DNA from: Clostridia bacterium | GTDB lineage: Bacteria; Bacillota; Clostridia; Lutisporales; Lutisporaceae | Direction of reading: 5' to 3' | DNA length: 64,000 nucleotides | Assembly: GCA_035628995.1 (NCBI GenBank) | Contig: DASPIR010000033.1 | Span: 186,001-250,000, forward strand | Shown here: positions 43,444 through 52,458 of the stretch, in pieces | How the letters are laid out: the number at the start of each line of letters is the position of its first letter | How positions within the stretch are numbered: position 1 is the stretch's first letter | Program-made: the position numbers and the translations under genes | Notes under the pieces: generated by a model | Told to the model about the DNA's origin: nothing | Databases searched by the model: none | Seen by the model: the letters and a program-made list of their open reading frames with translations, nothing else

Positions 43444-44478
43444 TTAATAGTTCAATGTTACTATCTTCCTGTTTGCGTTTATGTCCGCATCTTCCAACAG
43501 GTCTATATGCTCTAAAGCTTTTCCGGTCCCTATAGCCACGCAGGATATTGCGTCCTGAGCTACATATACCGGTATGCCTGTCCTCTTGCTTATCAGCTTA
43601 TCGAGGCCATTTAAAAGCGAGCCTCCGCCTGTCATAACTATTCCTCTGTCGCTTATATCAGCAGAAAGCTCCGGTGGTGTCCTCTCAAGCACTGAATGCA
43701 CAGCATCTGCAATGGCAGAAACCGGTTCGGACAACGCTTCGAGCATCTCATCAGAATTAACTTCTATGGTCTTTGGAAGTCCTGATATAAGATTTCTCCC
43801 TCTGACTTCAACCTTAAGCTGCTCATCTCTCGGGAATGCAGTGCCTACATTTATTTTCAACTCTTCAGCAGTTCTTTCTCCGACCATTATATTATGCTTC
43901 TTTCTCATATATCTTACTATTGCTTCGTCAAACTTGTCCCCTGCAACCTTGATGGAGGTTGATACAACTATACCGCCAAGTGATATAACCGCTATATCTG
44001 TTGTTCCGCCGCCAATATCAATTACCATATTGCCGCTGGCCTTTGATATGTCCAAGCCTGCTCCAATAGCTGATGCGATAGGCTCTTCGATAAGTCTGGT
44101 TGTCCTGGCTCCCGCATTATTGGCAGCATCTATAACCGCTCTTTTTTCAACCTCTGTAACGCCGCTCGGGACACATACAACCATCCTTGGCTTGAATATT
44201 CTTCTCCTGCCAATGGCTTTGTCTATGAAATATCTAAGCATTTTTTCAGTTATATCATAATCTGAAATAACGCCCTCTCTAAGTGGTCTTATTGCAACAA
44301 TATTGCCTGGTGTTCTTCCAAGCATCAGCCTTGCATCTTCGCCTACAGCCAATATCTTGTTTGAATTTCTGTCTATTGCAACAACTGAAGGCTCTCTCAA
44401 TACAATGCCTTTCCCTTTTATGTATACTAAAACACTGGCCGTCCCCAAATCGATGCCTATATCTTGTCCTCCGAACAT
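43444..44478 (-). CDS. mbl: MreB-like actin homologue Mbl
   Basis: Cell-shape actin that guides peptidoglycan synthesis along the cylinder. 344 residues. Phosphate and adenosine motifs: DIGIDLGTASVLVYIKGKGI, VIDIGGGTTDIAVISLGG and GIVMTGGGSLLNGLD. It is called Mbl rather than MreB because the next gene upstream is spoIIID and the next downstream are rod genes, the B. subtilis order, and no mreCD follows. The ATG 44478 is preceded by GGAGGTAG. Confidence 0.93.
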   Translation of the reverse strand: MFGGQDIGIDLGTASVLVYIKGKGIVLREPSVVAIDRNSNKILAVGEDARLMLGRTPGNIVAIRPLREGVISDYDITEKMLRYFIDKAIGRRRIFKPRMVVCVPSGVTEVEKRAVIDAANNAGARTTRLIEEPIASAIGAGLDISKASGNMVIDIGGGTTDIAVISLGGIVVSTSIKVAGDKFDEAIVRYMRKKHNIMVGERTAEELKINVGTAFPRDEQLKVEVRGRNLISGLPKTIEVNSDEMLEALSEPVSAIADAVHSVLERTPPELSADISDRGIVMTGGGSLLNGLDKLISKRTGIPVYVAQDAISCVAIGTGKALEHIDLLEDADINANRKIVTLNY

Positions 44479-44532
44479 CTTACTACCTCCATAAAATTTC
44501 GATTACAGTATTTGAAGCTAAAGAACGAAAAT

Positions 44533-44643
44533 TATATTGAACGCACAAGAGAATTCATATTGGGCATGGTGCGAATTCAATAAATCTAATGAAATGTTTA
44601 CGCGAAATTTGAATAAGTACACAAATTGTTTTTCGCGAAACAA
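44533..44643 (+). repeat. About 110-bp dispersed repeat (copy B)
   Basis: Plus strand: TATATTGAACGCAC, then GTGCGAATTCAATAAATCTA, GCGAAATTTGAATA, and TTTTTCGCGAAA. The blocks occur in the same order and spacing as copy A (33031-33138, opposite strand). Relative to the neighbouring gene mbl this copy points the other way, so orientation to genes is not conserved. Confidence 0.75.
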
Positions 44644-44739
44644 ATAGCTCGTTAAAAACATGTTTAATCGATTACATATTCTATATAAAATCTAAAATTC
44701 CTGCATCAATCGATCATATACGTCAAAAAAGTATTAAAA

Positions 44740-44838
44740 CATCAGGTGCGGGGTACGAGGTACGAGGTGCGAGGATTAAGTAAAGCCTTCGAAGGCTCTC
44801 CAATTCCCCGAACCACGAACCACGGACCTCGAACCAGA
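44740..44838. repeat. CTCGAAC/CGAGGT low-complexity tract
   Basis: 44740-44776 is built of GGTGCGGGGTACGAGGTACG units. After the palindrome GCCTTCGAAGGC come CCGAACCACGAACCACGG units, the near reverse complement. The two halves could pair as a long imperfect hairpin. Confidence 0.65.
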
Positions 44839-44879
44839 GCATGTACAGCTTGTCTACTGTAATTATAAAATAAACAATA

Positions 44880-44950
44880 TCAAATAACAAGCTCCAGCAA
44901 CTATATTGTGCAGCATACCACCATCAGCACATCGATAATTGCCGGAGCCT
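44880..44950 (-). terminator. Possible long-loop terminator of spoIIID
   Basis: AGGCTCCGGCAA and TTGCTGGAGCTT pair on the minus strand with a 38-base loop, followed by the T-rich GTTATTTGATATTGTTTATT. It lies 12 bases after the stop codon. Confidence 0.45.
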
Positions 44951-44962
44951 GAACTTTCATCA

Positions 44963-45217
44963 CTACAGGCTTATGGACTGGTACTTCATCTTGGTTGCCC
45001 TTCCGCCTCTTATATGTCTTTCAGCCTTGTTCTGATCCATTATTTCCTTTACCTGGAGTGCAACACTTGGATTTATTCTCGGAAGTCTTTCGGTAACATC
45101 TTTATGTACTGTACTTTTGCTTACCCCAAATATCTTAGCCGCATCTCGAACCGTTGTCTTGCTGCTTATTATATATTTCGCAATTTCCAATGCTCTTTCT
45201 TCGATATAATCCTTCAA
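44963..45217 (-). CDS. spoIIID: Sporulation transcriptional regulator SpoIIID
   Basis: Mother-cell DNA-binding protein that switches sigma-E genes during sporulation. 84 residues. The helix-turn-helix is TTVRDAAKIFGVSKSTVHKD (about residues 21-40), followed by the basic C-terminal HIRGGRATKMKYQ that contacts the minor groove. The start is at 45217, directly after a GGGGGTAG-type site. The order spoIIQ-spoIIID-mbl is conserved with B. subtilis. Confidence 0.96.
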   Translation of the reverse strand: MKDYIEERALEIAKYIISSKTTVRDAAKIFGVSKSTVHKDVTERLPRINPSVALQVKEIMDQNKAERHIRGGRATKMKYQSISL

Positions 45218-45364
45218 TTACTACTACCCCCTTATTGGTGTCTTTTTACATTAATATGCTATTTTTTTGCTAATTAGAACTACTCGTATTTGTTCATTAA
45301 TTAATGCTTTTTAACATAACAGATTTTCAAGTTATTCAAATGTTAAAAATGCATTACCGTTGTT

Positions 45365-45409
45365 TAGTGCCTCGACGGCTCTAATAGGGATATACTTTAT
45401 GAGGCACTA
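45365..45409. other. Hairpin at the 3' end of spoIIQ
   Basis: TAGTGCCTC (45365-45373) and GAGGCACTA (45401-45409) are exact reverse complements with a 27-base loop. One arm includes the spoIIQ stop codon. No T-run follows, so it is not a standard terminator. Confidence 0.5.
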
Positions 45410-46201
45410 TTTCTTTAGCGATTGTTTAGGCAAGTACTTTTTAGGGTCTATGCTCTTGCCTTCCTTAGTAACCTCAAAGTGTAGGTGGGGGTCGTCAGCG
45501 ATTTCATATAAAGCTGTCTTACCTACACCGCTGATTACATCACCCTTTTTGATGTTCTGATTTATAGTAACCAAATCAAGAGTAGAAAGGTTGCTGTACT
45601 TGGTATATACTTTCCCGCCATGGTTTATTATAATAGTCAGGCCAAGCTGGGGATCATTCAAAAGCTCCTCCACCACACCATCCATTGATGCTCTTACTGG
45701 ACTTCCTTCTTCAGCTTTTATATCAATTCCGGTATGTGTACTCCACTGATCCAGTGTTTTTGAATAGACAAGTACATCTTCTGAAAACTCGGTGTATGCT
45801 GTTCCAAATACCGGAACCACCATTGTCTCCATCTTCGGTTCTTCCATTTTTATTGCGGAGATCGCTTTTTCTCCATTGGTTGATTTACTTTCATCCGGAT
45901 TAGCTGTTTCTTTACTACTTTGTTCATTATTGGTTACCTTTACCGAGCTGCTGTTTGTGACTTCAGTTGCATCTTGGGTTTCTTCACCCACCCCGTCAAC
46001 CTCATCTTCGATTACTTGAGCTGCAGAATCCATATCAGACCCATCTCCGTATTCTTCGAGGCTCTTCTGAAAGTCCAGCTGTGCCTGCTTATCATCCAGG
46101 TAGCTCCTGTACTGTATCAGGCCACCAGCAGTAAGCAAAGCAGCTATCAATAAAACAACAAAGTAAATATACCTATTTTTGAATTCCCTGTTAAATTTCA
46201 T
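45407..46201 (-). CDS. spoIIQ: SpoIIQ, forespore engulfment M23/LytM protein
   Basis: 264 residues. One membrane helix (about 11-28), an acidic disordered linker, then a LytM/M23 domain (about 130-260). Forespore SpoIIQ pairs with SpoIIIAH across the septum. Here the zinc motifs are complete: HTGID (the HxxxD site) and HLHFEV (HxH). B. subtilis SpoIIQ has lost one of these residues, whereas clostridial SpoIIQ keeps an active site, so this copy is probably a working endopeptidase. A 13-bp inverted repeat lies just upstream. Confidence 0.92.
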   Translation of the reverse strand: MKFNREFKNRYIYFVVLLIAALLTAGGLIQYRSYLDDKQAQLDFQKSLEEYGDGSDMDSAAQVIEDEVDGVGEETQDATEVTNSSSVKVTNNEQSSKETANPDESKSTNGEKAISAIKMEEPKMETMVVPVFGTAYTEFSEDVLVYSKTLDQWSTHTGIDIKAEEGSPVRASMDGVVEELLNDPQLGLTIIINHGGKVYTKYSNLSTLDLVTINQNIKKGDVISGVGKTALYEIADDPHLHFEVTKEGKSIDPKKYLPKQSLKK

Positions 46202-46214
46202 AATTTACACCTCC

Positions 46215-46253
46215 GCTTGTATTATTTCCAATAGTTTTTAAAATAATACAAGC
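46215..46253. repeat. 13-bp inverted repeat upstream of spoIIQ
   Basis: GCTTGTATTATTT (46215-46227) and AAATAATACAAGC (46241-46253) are exact reverse complements, 13 bases apart, beginning right behind the spoIIQ ribosome binding site. It has the same layout as the yyaC leader repeat. Confidence 0.6.
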
Positions 46254-46307
46254 AGAAGTCACATTTTTTGTGTTAAAAAACATAATTTTGGGTTCGTATC
46301 CATGGTA

Positions 46308-46331
46308 CGGGCGAACAGTGTTCGCCCCTAC
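46308..46331. repeat. GGCGAACA 24-bp palindromic repeat (copy 4)
   Basis: CGGGCGAACAGTGTTCGCCC followed by CTAC. This copy is a perfect eight-base palindrome around a single central base. It lies between spoIID and spoIIQ. Confidence 0.8.
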
Positions 46332-46340
46332 TCCCTAATT

Positions 46341-47315
46341 CTACCGGCTGGCATTATAACCGGCCAAATCGTTTATTGATATTATGTCAACTCCCTGATA
46401 ATAATGTATTACTATATCCCTGTATACCGCACCGTTTTTCGCCATGCCATCTGCGCCATACTGGCTCAGGCCTATGCCGTGCCCATTTCCTACTACTGTG
46501 AATACGATTGAACTTTTCCCGACTTTGTAATTGAAATTCGAAGAATTCAAACCCAAAGCATTTCTGACATCCATACCATCGAAGGTTTTATCCCCTACTT
46601 TGAGCGCTGTTATTCTTCCACCTTCGCTTCTTTCCAGTATCTTTATCTCATTCTTGATATTCTTTTTGCTTACTTTTACTCCTGGGTCAAGCTTTTTGAT
46701 GCATTCTATAAACTTGTCAATGCTTACCTCCTGTTGAGCCACATACTTTGGTGAGTCTTCCTCATATTGACTAATAACACTTCGAAGATAAGGCACTTTA
46801 CTTGACCAGATTTCCTCTGAGTTTTCTGTTTTCCCTCCGCTGGTGGAATGGAATACAGCATCTATGAGCTTATTATCATATACAATTACCTCACCTGCTG
46901 TTCCATATACAGCTTCCTTCAACTTATCCAGGCCGCTCTTTACGGTAGCCGGATTTCTGTATGCCTGGCAATGAGCGGAATCAGTACATATTTCCGCTCC
47001 CGGATGTTTGCTGCAGCCGCTCCCTCCGAACTGTCTCATTCGGAGCATGGTGTATGTCCTGGCAGCCAGTGCCTGTGCCTTTAGTGCCTCCACATGAAAG
47101 CTTGCAGGCATTTCTCCAGCTACGACACCTAATAAGTAGTCCTCAAGATTCATTGTTACCACCTTGTCTATATCACTCATATAGACCTGTATTGATATGT
47201 CAGCACCAGGCCTTACATCGTTTTCCAGCTTCTTTTCACTGTCTCTCAGCAAAACCAAGGGAATAGTGAATAATAAAAACATTAGTACTGCAATGGCTGC
47301 AGCCAGCTTCCTCAA
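46341..47315 (-). CDS. spoIID: Stage II sporulation protein D (peptidoglycan lytic transglycosylase)
   Basis: 324 residues. Signal/anchor helix at residues 5-22, then the SpoIID domain: LEDYLLGVVAGEMPASFHVE with the catalytic Glu, LKAQALAARTY, HSTSGGKTENSEEIW, and GNGHGIGLSQYGADGMAKNG. It degrades septal peptidoglycan with SpoIIP and SpoIIM during engulfment. ATG 47315 with a GGGGGGA site. A plausible sigma-E promoter lies about 50 bases upstream, and murA is the next gene upstream. Confidence 0.96.
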   Translation of the reverse strand: MRKLAAAIAVLMFLLFTIPLVLLRDSEKKLENDVRPGADISIQVYMSDIDKVVTMNLEDYLLGVVAGEMPASFHVEALKAQALAARTYTMLRMRQFGGSGCSKHPGAEICTDSAHCQAYRNPATVKSGLDKLKEAVYGTAGEVIVYDNKLIDAVFHSTSGGKTENSEEIWSSKVPYLRSVISQYEEDSPKYVAQQEVSIDKFIECIKKLDPGVKVSKKNIKNEIKILERSEGGRITALKVGDKTFDGMDVRNALGLNSSNFNYKVGKSSIVFTVVGNGHGIGLSQYGADGMAKNGAVYRDIVIHYYQGVDIISINDLAGYNASR

Positions 47316-47361
47316 AAGCTGTCCCCCCTTCCGACGGTAAGTTGACTAAATGTTCACGCGA

Positions 47362-47389
47362 AATGTATAGTTCTTTAATATATTATTTT
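47362..47389 (-). promoter_or_regulatory. Candidate sigma-E promoter of spoIID
   Basis: AAAATA (47389-47384), 14 bases, then TATACATT (47369-47362), close to the sigma-E -10 CATACANT. The placement 40-50 bases before spoIID suits its known sigma-E control; the -35 match is weak. Confidence 0.4.
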
Positions 47390-47409
47390 AGTGGGGCCAT
47401 TTATATGCC

Positions 47410-47447
47410 AGCAAAAAATAAGAAACCCGATGCAACAGCACCGGGTT
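47410..47447 (-). terminator. Terminator of murA
   Basis: AACCCGGTGC/GCATCGGGTT stem (one mismatch) on the minus strand followed by TCTTATTTTTTGC, directly after the murA stop. Confidence 0.88.
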
Positions 47448-47450
47448 AGA

Positions 47451-48704
47451 TTATTCCTCTATTCTCGTTATGTTAGCTCCGAGTCCTTTTAATTTTTCCT
47501 CAATTCTTATGTATCCTCTGTCTATATGATATATGTCAGATATTTCTGTCCTTCCCTCTGCACAAAGCCCCGCTATTGTCAACGCCGCTCCCGCCCTCAG
47601 ATCAGTAGCTTTGACCTTTGCGCCGCTCAGTCTGTCACAGCCTTCAATTATTGCGCTGCGTCCATCTACCTTAATCCGTGCTCCCATCAGTTTAAGCTCA
47701 TTGATATGCATAAATCTGTTTTCAAAAACCGTCTCTGTCGCTATGCTCGTTCCTTTAGACAGACACATTGCTGTCATCATTTGAGACTGCATATCAGTGG
47801 GAAAGCCCGGATATGGCATTGTCTTTATATCTACTGAGTTTAATCGTTCAGGTGCTTTTACCCTGATAGCCCTTTCAAACTCAAATACCTCAGCGCCCAT
47901 TTCTTTAAGCTTTGCAGTTACGGGCTTCAGATGTTCGGGCACCACTCCTTCTACTATGACGTCCCCTCCCGTTGCAGCTGCAGCGACCATGAATGTGCCT
48001 GCTTCTATCCTGTCTGGAATAGAAGTATGTTCTGCACCCCTTAGTTCCTTTACGCCTTCGATTCTTACCGTATCTGTGCCCGCACCTTTTATTATTGCTC
48101 CCATCTTACTGAGGAAATTTGCAAGATCTACTATCTCCGGTTCCTCCGCCGCATTTTCAATAACTGTTATGCCTTCTGCCAGGCAGCCTGCCATCATTAG
48201 GTTCTCAGTTGCCCCTACGCTTGGAAAGTCCAAGTAAATAGTTTCACCTCTAAGCTTTTCAGCATATGCTTCAATATAGCCATGCCCGAGGGTAATATTT
48301 GCCCCCATCAAGGAGAACCCCTTAAGGTGCAGGTCTATAGGCCTTGTACCTATAGCACAGCCTCCTGGCAGCGAAATTTTTACCTTGCCGATCCTTGCTA
48401 GCATAGGACCCATTATCAGAAAAGATGCCCTCATTTTCCGTATCAACTCATAGGTTGCCTCAAAATTCTTTATGTTTTCCGACTTAATAGTAAGGCTATG
48501 GTCTGTCCGTCCTATCTCTGCACCTATAGACCTTACAACCTCTTCCATAATATCAACATCATCGAGATATGGCACTTCCTCCAGCACACAAGTCCCAGGT
48601 GTAAGCATGGATGCTGCTATTACAGGGAGTATGGCATTTTTGGCGCTGTGCACCTTGACAGTACCCTTAAGTGCACATCTGTCTTCAATGATTAACTTAA
48701 TCAA
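47451..48704 (-). CDS. murA: UDP-N-acetylglucosamine 1-carboxyvinyltransferase
   Basis: First committed step of peptidoglycan synthesis, adding enolpyruvate to UDP-GlcNAc. 417 residues. [16 protein letters not shown] at the N-terminus, the catalytic cysteine in [15 protein letters not shown] (about residue 115), and [23 protein letters not shown] 48704 is preferred: the ribosome binding site GGGAGGC lies six bases before it, whereas the upstream ATG at 48719 would place that site inside the coding region. Cysteine type, so fosfomycin-sensitive by family knowledge. Confidence 0.95.
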   Translation of the reverse strand: MIKLIIEDRCALKGTVKVHSAKNAILPVIAASMLTPGTCVLEEVPYLDDVDIMEEVVRSIGAEIGRTDHSLTIKSENIKNFEATYELIRKMRASFLIMGPMLARIGKVKISLPGGCAIGTRPIDLHLKGFSLMGANITLGHGYIEAYAEKLRGETIYLDFPSVGATENLMMAGCLAEGITVIENAAEEPEIVDLANFLSKMGAIIKGAGTDTVRIEGVKELRGAEHTSIPDRIEAGTFMVAAAATGGDVIVEGVVPEHLKPVTAKLKEMGAEVFEFERAIRVKAPERLNSVDIKTMPYPGFPTDMQSQMMTAMCLSKGTSIATETVFENRFMHINELKLMGARIKVDGRSAIIEGCDRLSGAKVKATDLRAGAALTIAGLCAEGRTEISDIYHIDRGYIRIEEKLKGLGANITRIEE

Positions 48705-48747
48705 AATTCTGCCTCCCATTGTTCCATCTTGCCTTACCCATATTTTC

Positions 48748-49497
48748 CTAATACCCCATAGGAATCAACGGCGTACCAATCCATATGTATGTCTTGTCAT
48801 CATAGGAACTATATCTTATAGCCAGCTGAACATTCACTCTGGCCTGATTAGACATAATGTAGCCGCCTACACTGCTGCTGAAAGCAGAAATGCTTTTCAG
48901 TTCTTCGTTTTCGATACCTTCTACCTTTCTTGCATTTATGGACTGAAGCGCAATCCTGGACTTCTTTTCCGCATCCCGCTCCTCCAGTTTTCCTTTATAG
49001 GTACCTATTATGCAGCTGCTGAAGTTTATTGAGTCTTCATCCACCTGTATGGCATTTGCTATATTCTGCCTTTCGGCCGCTAAATCCCTATAGCTCTTAT
49101 CCATGGATGCATCAGCGACAATATAAGTCTCTCCTCCAGCTCCCTGTTTCGCTGATTCTATTGCAATATTATAAGCCTTGTTCCCCTTTGAACCGTAGAA
49201 TACTATTTTATTCAACTGATCGCTGCTCTCAAGATTCTTGACAGCCGTTGCCTTATCAGGGTTTATGCGTTTTACAATTTTAGCCATTTCAGCTTCAATC
49301 TGCTTTGTAGTGAGAAACTTGTCGTTAAGCTTTGTCCAGCAGCTTATTGTGCTTTCCAAAACTTCTGCTCCAGTGCTTTCGAATGAAGTTATAAGTGCTT
49401 CCTCTTCTGTAAGTTTCCTGATTGGGTTTGCCACTGCATCAAAGCTTCCAAATGTAAGCAAAATGCAAACAAGCAGTAATAAAACTCTTTTTTTCAT
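48748..49497 (-). CDS. YwmB family protein (exported)
   Basis: 249 residues with a signal peptide ([20 protein letters not shown]). The rest resembles the YwmB/TATA-box-binding-like family. Two cysteines ([10 protein letters not shown] and [11 protein letters not shown]) could form a disulfide outside the cell. Function is unknown; position next to murA and spoIID is the same as in B. subtilis. ATG 49497 follows GGGAGGAATCAAT. A longer frame to 49512 is not used. Confidence 0.85.
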   Translation of the reverse strand: MKKRVLLLLVCILLTFGSFDAVANPIRKLTEEEALITSFESTGAEVLESTISCWTKLNDKFLTTKQIEAEMAKIVKRINPDKATAVKNLESSDQLNKIVFYGSKGNKAYNIAIESAKQGAGGETYIVADASMDKSYRDLAAERQNIANAIQVDEDSINFSSCIIGTYKGKLEERDAEKKSRIALQSINARKVEGIENEELKSISAFSSSVGGYIMSNQARVNVQLAIRYSSYDDKTYIWIGTPLIPMGY

Positions 49498-49564
49498 ATT
49501 GATTCCTCCCATTCTTTAAAATTATTGCCCCATGAGAGGATTTATATTCAGTTTAAAGAGAACG

Positions 49565-49600
49565 AAAAAAGGCGGCAATAAATTGCCGCCTTTTTTTAAA
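49565..49600 (-). terminator. Terminator of the CoA-transferase operon
   Basis: Stem GGCGGCAA/TTGCCGCC flanked by A- and T-runs on both sides, so it can work in either direction. It lies after the stop of subunit B, between it and ywmB. Confidence 0.9.
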
Positions 49601-49613
49601 ACATTAAATTATT

Positions 49614-50279
49614 TTATACATCCATTACCTTGAGGCTTCCAGAAATTTTAAGCACTGCTTCAGTTGCATTTATTACTTCTTCAACCGTAGTCTCTGGTGC
49701 TATTTCAGTCAGAAGCAGTCCCTCCGGTGTAACCTCAATGACTCCCATATCAGTAACTATAAGGTCTACTTCTCCTTTTGCAGTCAAAGGAAGATTACAT
49801 TTTTTAAGTATTTTTGGCTCACCCTTTGCTGTGTGTTCCATCGCTATTATAACTTTCTTGGCGCCTGCCACAAGGTCCATAGCTCCGCCCATTCCAGGAA
49901 CCATCTTGCCCGGAATCATCCAGTTGGCAAGATTCCCCTCCTGATCTACCTGAAGTGCTCCAAGCACTGTTATATCAAGATGTCCACCTCTTATTATCGT
50001 AAATGACATAGCACTGTCAAAAAATGCTCCCCCAGGTACCACGCTCGCTGGCTGTCCTCCCGCATTTACAACGTCCGGATCCTCATTGCCCGCCTCAGGA
50101 GTTGGCCCCAACCCTACATAACCATTTTCAGACTGAAGCAGTATATCAATCCCCTCCGGGATGTAATTAGCAACTAGTGTAGGCATTCCTATGCCCAAAT
50201 TGACCAAGTCCCCATCCTTCAGCTCTTTTGCAACTCTCTTGACTATGACTTCTCTTTTTCTATCCTTATCTTGGATCAC
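49614..50279 (-). CDS. 3-oxoacid/acetoacetate-type CoA-transferase subunit B
   Basis: 221 residues. Holds the catalytic glutamate in the SENG motif ([12 protein letters not shown]), plus [17 protein letters not shown] and [20 protein letters not shown]. Transfers CoA between an acyl-CoA (butyryl- or acetoacetyl-CoA) and acetate or another acid. The exact pair cannot be read from sequence. GTG 50279 is chosen because AAAGGAG is eight bases upstream; a GTG nine bases earlier overlaps that site. Cotranscribed with subunit A, 13 bases away. Confidence 0.92.
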   Translation of the reverse strand: MIQDKDRKREVIVKRVAKELKDGDLVNLGIGMPTLVANYIPEGIDILLQSENGYVGLGPTPEAGNEDPDVVNAGGQPASVVPGGAFFDSAMSFTIIRGGHLDITVLGALQVDQEGNLANWMIPGKMVPGMGGAMDLVAGAKKVIIAMEHTAKGEPKILKKCNLPLTAKGEVDLIVTDMGVIEVTPEGLLLTEIAPETTVEEVINATEAVLKISGSLKVMDV

Positions 50280-50292
50280 TTGATTCACTCCT

Positions 50293-50937
50293 TTACTGTG
50301 TTATTACATCCACAAATATTGATGGTGTCATTACATCTGTAGCTTCCAATTCTCCGACTTCTACAAGTTTCTCTGCTTCGACTATAACAACATCAGCTGC
50401 TGTAGCGATTAGCGGGTTAAAATTCCTTGTTGCCTTGCTGTAATAAACATTCCCCTTCTTATCTACAATACTGCCTCTGAGAAGGGCAATATCCGCCTTG
50501 AGAGGAAGCTCCAGCAGATATTCCTTTCCATCAACAGTTATTTTCTGCTTTCCTTCTTCCACTACCGTACCAACGCCTGTATGAGTAAGTATTCCACCTA
50601 ATCCTGCACCTGCAGCCCTTACTCTTTCTGCAAGAGTCCCCTGAGGCACCAATTCCACCTCCAGCTCTCCTGCATTCATCTGTCTGCCTGTCTCAGGATT
50701 GGTTCCTACATGAGATACTATTACCTTGCTTACCACCCTGTTTACTACCCATTTGCCTACTCCTTTATCAGTAAAGGCTGTATCATTGCAAATAAGTGTA
50801 AGGTTCTTGATGCCTTTAGCAATAACGGCATCGACGAGCTTTTCCGGAGTCCCTGCACCCATGAATCCTCCAACGGCTACAATCATACCGTCTTTTATGT
50901 AACTCACAGCTTCATCGATAGTTTTTATTTTGTTCAC
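50293..50937 (-). CDS. 3-oxoacid/acetoacetate-type CoA-transferase subunit A
   Basis: 214 residues. [20 protein letters not shown] binds Co[21 protein letters not shown] and [20 protein letters not shown] are typical of the CtfA/AtoD-type subunit. GTG 50937 follows GGAGGTG. A sigma-54-type promoter lies about 120 bases upstream. The pair could serve butyrate or acetoacetate metabolism or activation of short-chain acids. Confidence 0.92.
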   Translation of the reverse strand: MNKIKTIDEAVSYIKDGMIVAVGGFMGAGTPEKLVDAVIAKGIKNLTLICNDTAFTDKGVGKWVVNRVVSKVIVSHVGTNPETGRQMNAGELEVELVPQGTLAERVRAAGAGLGGILTHTGVGTVVEEGKQKITVDGKEYLLELPLKADIALLRGSIVDKKGNVYYSKATRNFNPLIATAADVVIVEAEKLVEVGELEATDVMTPSIFVDVITQ

Positions 50938-51053
50938 AACTCCACCTCCAAAGTATTATAAATATTGCATAACTTCCAAATTATTTCCGTCGCAAATCCA
51001 GTCACATATCTGGGTAATGGATATTGCGGAGACTTTGACACTTATTTAACATA

Positions 51054-51069
51054 TGCAAATTATATGCCA
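51054..51069 (-). promoter_or_regulatory. Sigma-54 type promoter of the CoA-transferase operon
   Basis: The minus strand reads TTGGCATATAATTTGCAT, against TTGGCAC-N5-TTGC, with GG and GC exactly at -24/-12 spacing; only the sixth position differs from TGGCAC. The 5' leader would be about 105 bases. No sigma-54 activator is visible in this window. The rest of the 350-bp gap 50938-51287 shows no gene. Confidence 0.6.
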
Positions 51070-51287
51070 AATATAGTACAACGCAGAATTAGTAGAAATA
51101 CACCCATTTCCCAATGAGTGTATAAGTTCTTACATGATTTTTTTACAGGGCCATTCCAGTTATAGCCTAAATTTCGGCATCTTATATCCTGACATCTAAG
51201 ACATTTTAGTATATTTCAAAAGAGTTCCAGCAAGAGCCTAACAGCTTAGGGCAATACCAGAAAGCTGCCGATTATCCGGCACAGGCA

Positions 51288-52436
51288 CTACTCCGGTCGA
51301 AAATCCTCCGGTCTGTTCTCTTCAACCCCAAAATGATAAAGCAGGCTATCAATTATCCTGGCTGAAGCATGACCATCACCATATGGATTTACTGCATTGG
51401 CCATTTTGAGATATTCCTTTTCATCAGTAAGCAGAGTCTCAGTAAGCTCAAGAATATTCTTTTCATCTACCCCTGCGAGCTTTAGGGTACCAAACTCTAT
51501 TGCTTCCGGTCTTTCAGTCTCAGTCCTGAGTACCAGCACCGGCTTACCCAAAGAAGGAGCCTCCTCCTGAAGTCCTCCAGAGTCTGTAAGCACCATAAAG
51601 CACCTAGCCATAAGATTGTGCATTTCATCCACATCCAGAGGGTCTAAAAGATGTACTCCCGGCATATTGTCCAATATTCCAAAAACAGTCTCTCTGACAG
51701 CAGGATTCTTATGCACTGCATATACTATCTCCACATCTTCATGGGTTTCTGCTATAGTCTTAAGAGCTCTGCAAATGTTCTCCAAAGGCTCGCCCAGGTT
51801 CTCCCGCCTGTGGGCAGTCACCATTAGAATCCTCTTTTTGTCATAATCAAGCTTCTTTAGTTCTTCTGTATAAAACTCAAAGCTTTTGTTTACTGTAGTT
51901 TTTAATGCGTCTATGGCAGTGTTGCCTGTTACATATATGCTTTCTTCCTTGACACCCTCCCTCAAAAGATTCTCCTTTGATGTAGCTGTGGGAGAGAAGT
52001 GTATATCCGCCATTGCTCCGGTAAGCTTCCTATTCATTTCCTCCGGGTAAGGAGAATATTTGTTGAAGGTCCTTAAGCCCGCTTCCACATGACCTATCTG
52101 AACCTTATTGTAAAAAGCGGCTAATGAACCTACAAAGGTGGTGGTCGTGTCCCCATGAACAAGTATGATGTCAGGCTGCAGCTCCTTTATTACCTTTTCA
52201 AGTCCAGCCAGAGCATTTACGGTTATGTCTGTAAGAGTCTGCCTGTCCTTCATTATGTCGAGGTCGAAGTCCGGCTGTATATCGAATATATCCAATACTT
52301 GATCAAGCATATCCCTATGCTGTGCAGTAACACATACATATGACTCAAACCGGCTGTCTGCCTTCAACGCTTTTACCAGAGGCGCCATTTTTATAGCCTC
52401 CGGTCTTGTCCCGAATATAGATAGTACTTTTATCAA
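51288..52436 (-). CDS. wecB: UDP-N-acetylglucosamine 2-epimerase (non-hydrolysing)
   Basis: Interconverts UDP-GlcNAc and UDP-ManNAc for teichoic acids or other glycans. 382 residues. IFGTRPEAIKMAPLVKAL at the N-terminus, VHGDTTTTFVGSLAAF, GHVEAGLRTFNKYSPYPEEM and SGGLQEEAPSLGKPVLVLR are diagnostic. TTG 52436 with AAGGAG eight bases upstream. It lies next to a TagO-like transferase, consistent with cell-wall polymer synthesis; MnaA is the B. subtilis name. Confidence 0.95.
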   Translation of the reverse strand: MIKVLSIFGTRPEAIKMAPLVKALKADSRFESYVCVTAQHRDMLDQVLDIFDIQPDFDLDIMKDRQTLTDITVNALAGLEKVIKELQPDIILVHGDTTTTFVGSLAAFYNKVQIGHVEAGLRTFNKYSPYPEEMNRKLTGAMADIHFSPTATSKENLLREGVKEESIYVTGNTAIDALKTTVNKSFEFYTEELKKLDYDKKRILMVTAHRRENLGEPLENICRALKTIAETHEDVEIVYAVHKNPAVRETVFGILDNMPGVHLLDPLDVDEMHNLMARCFMVLTDSGGLQEEAPSLGKPVLVLRTETERPEAIEFGTLKLAGVDEKNILELTETLLTDEKEYLKMANAVNPYGDGHASARIIDSLLYHFGVEENRPEDFRPE

Positions 52437-52458
52437 AATCTCAACTCCTTAAAAATAA

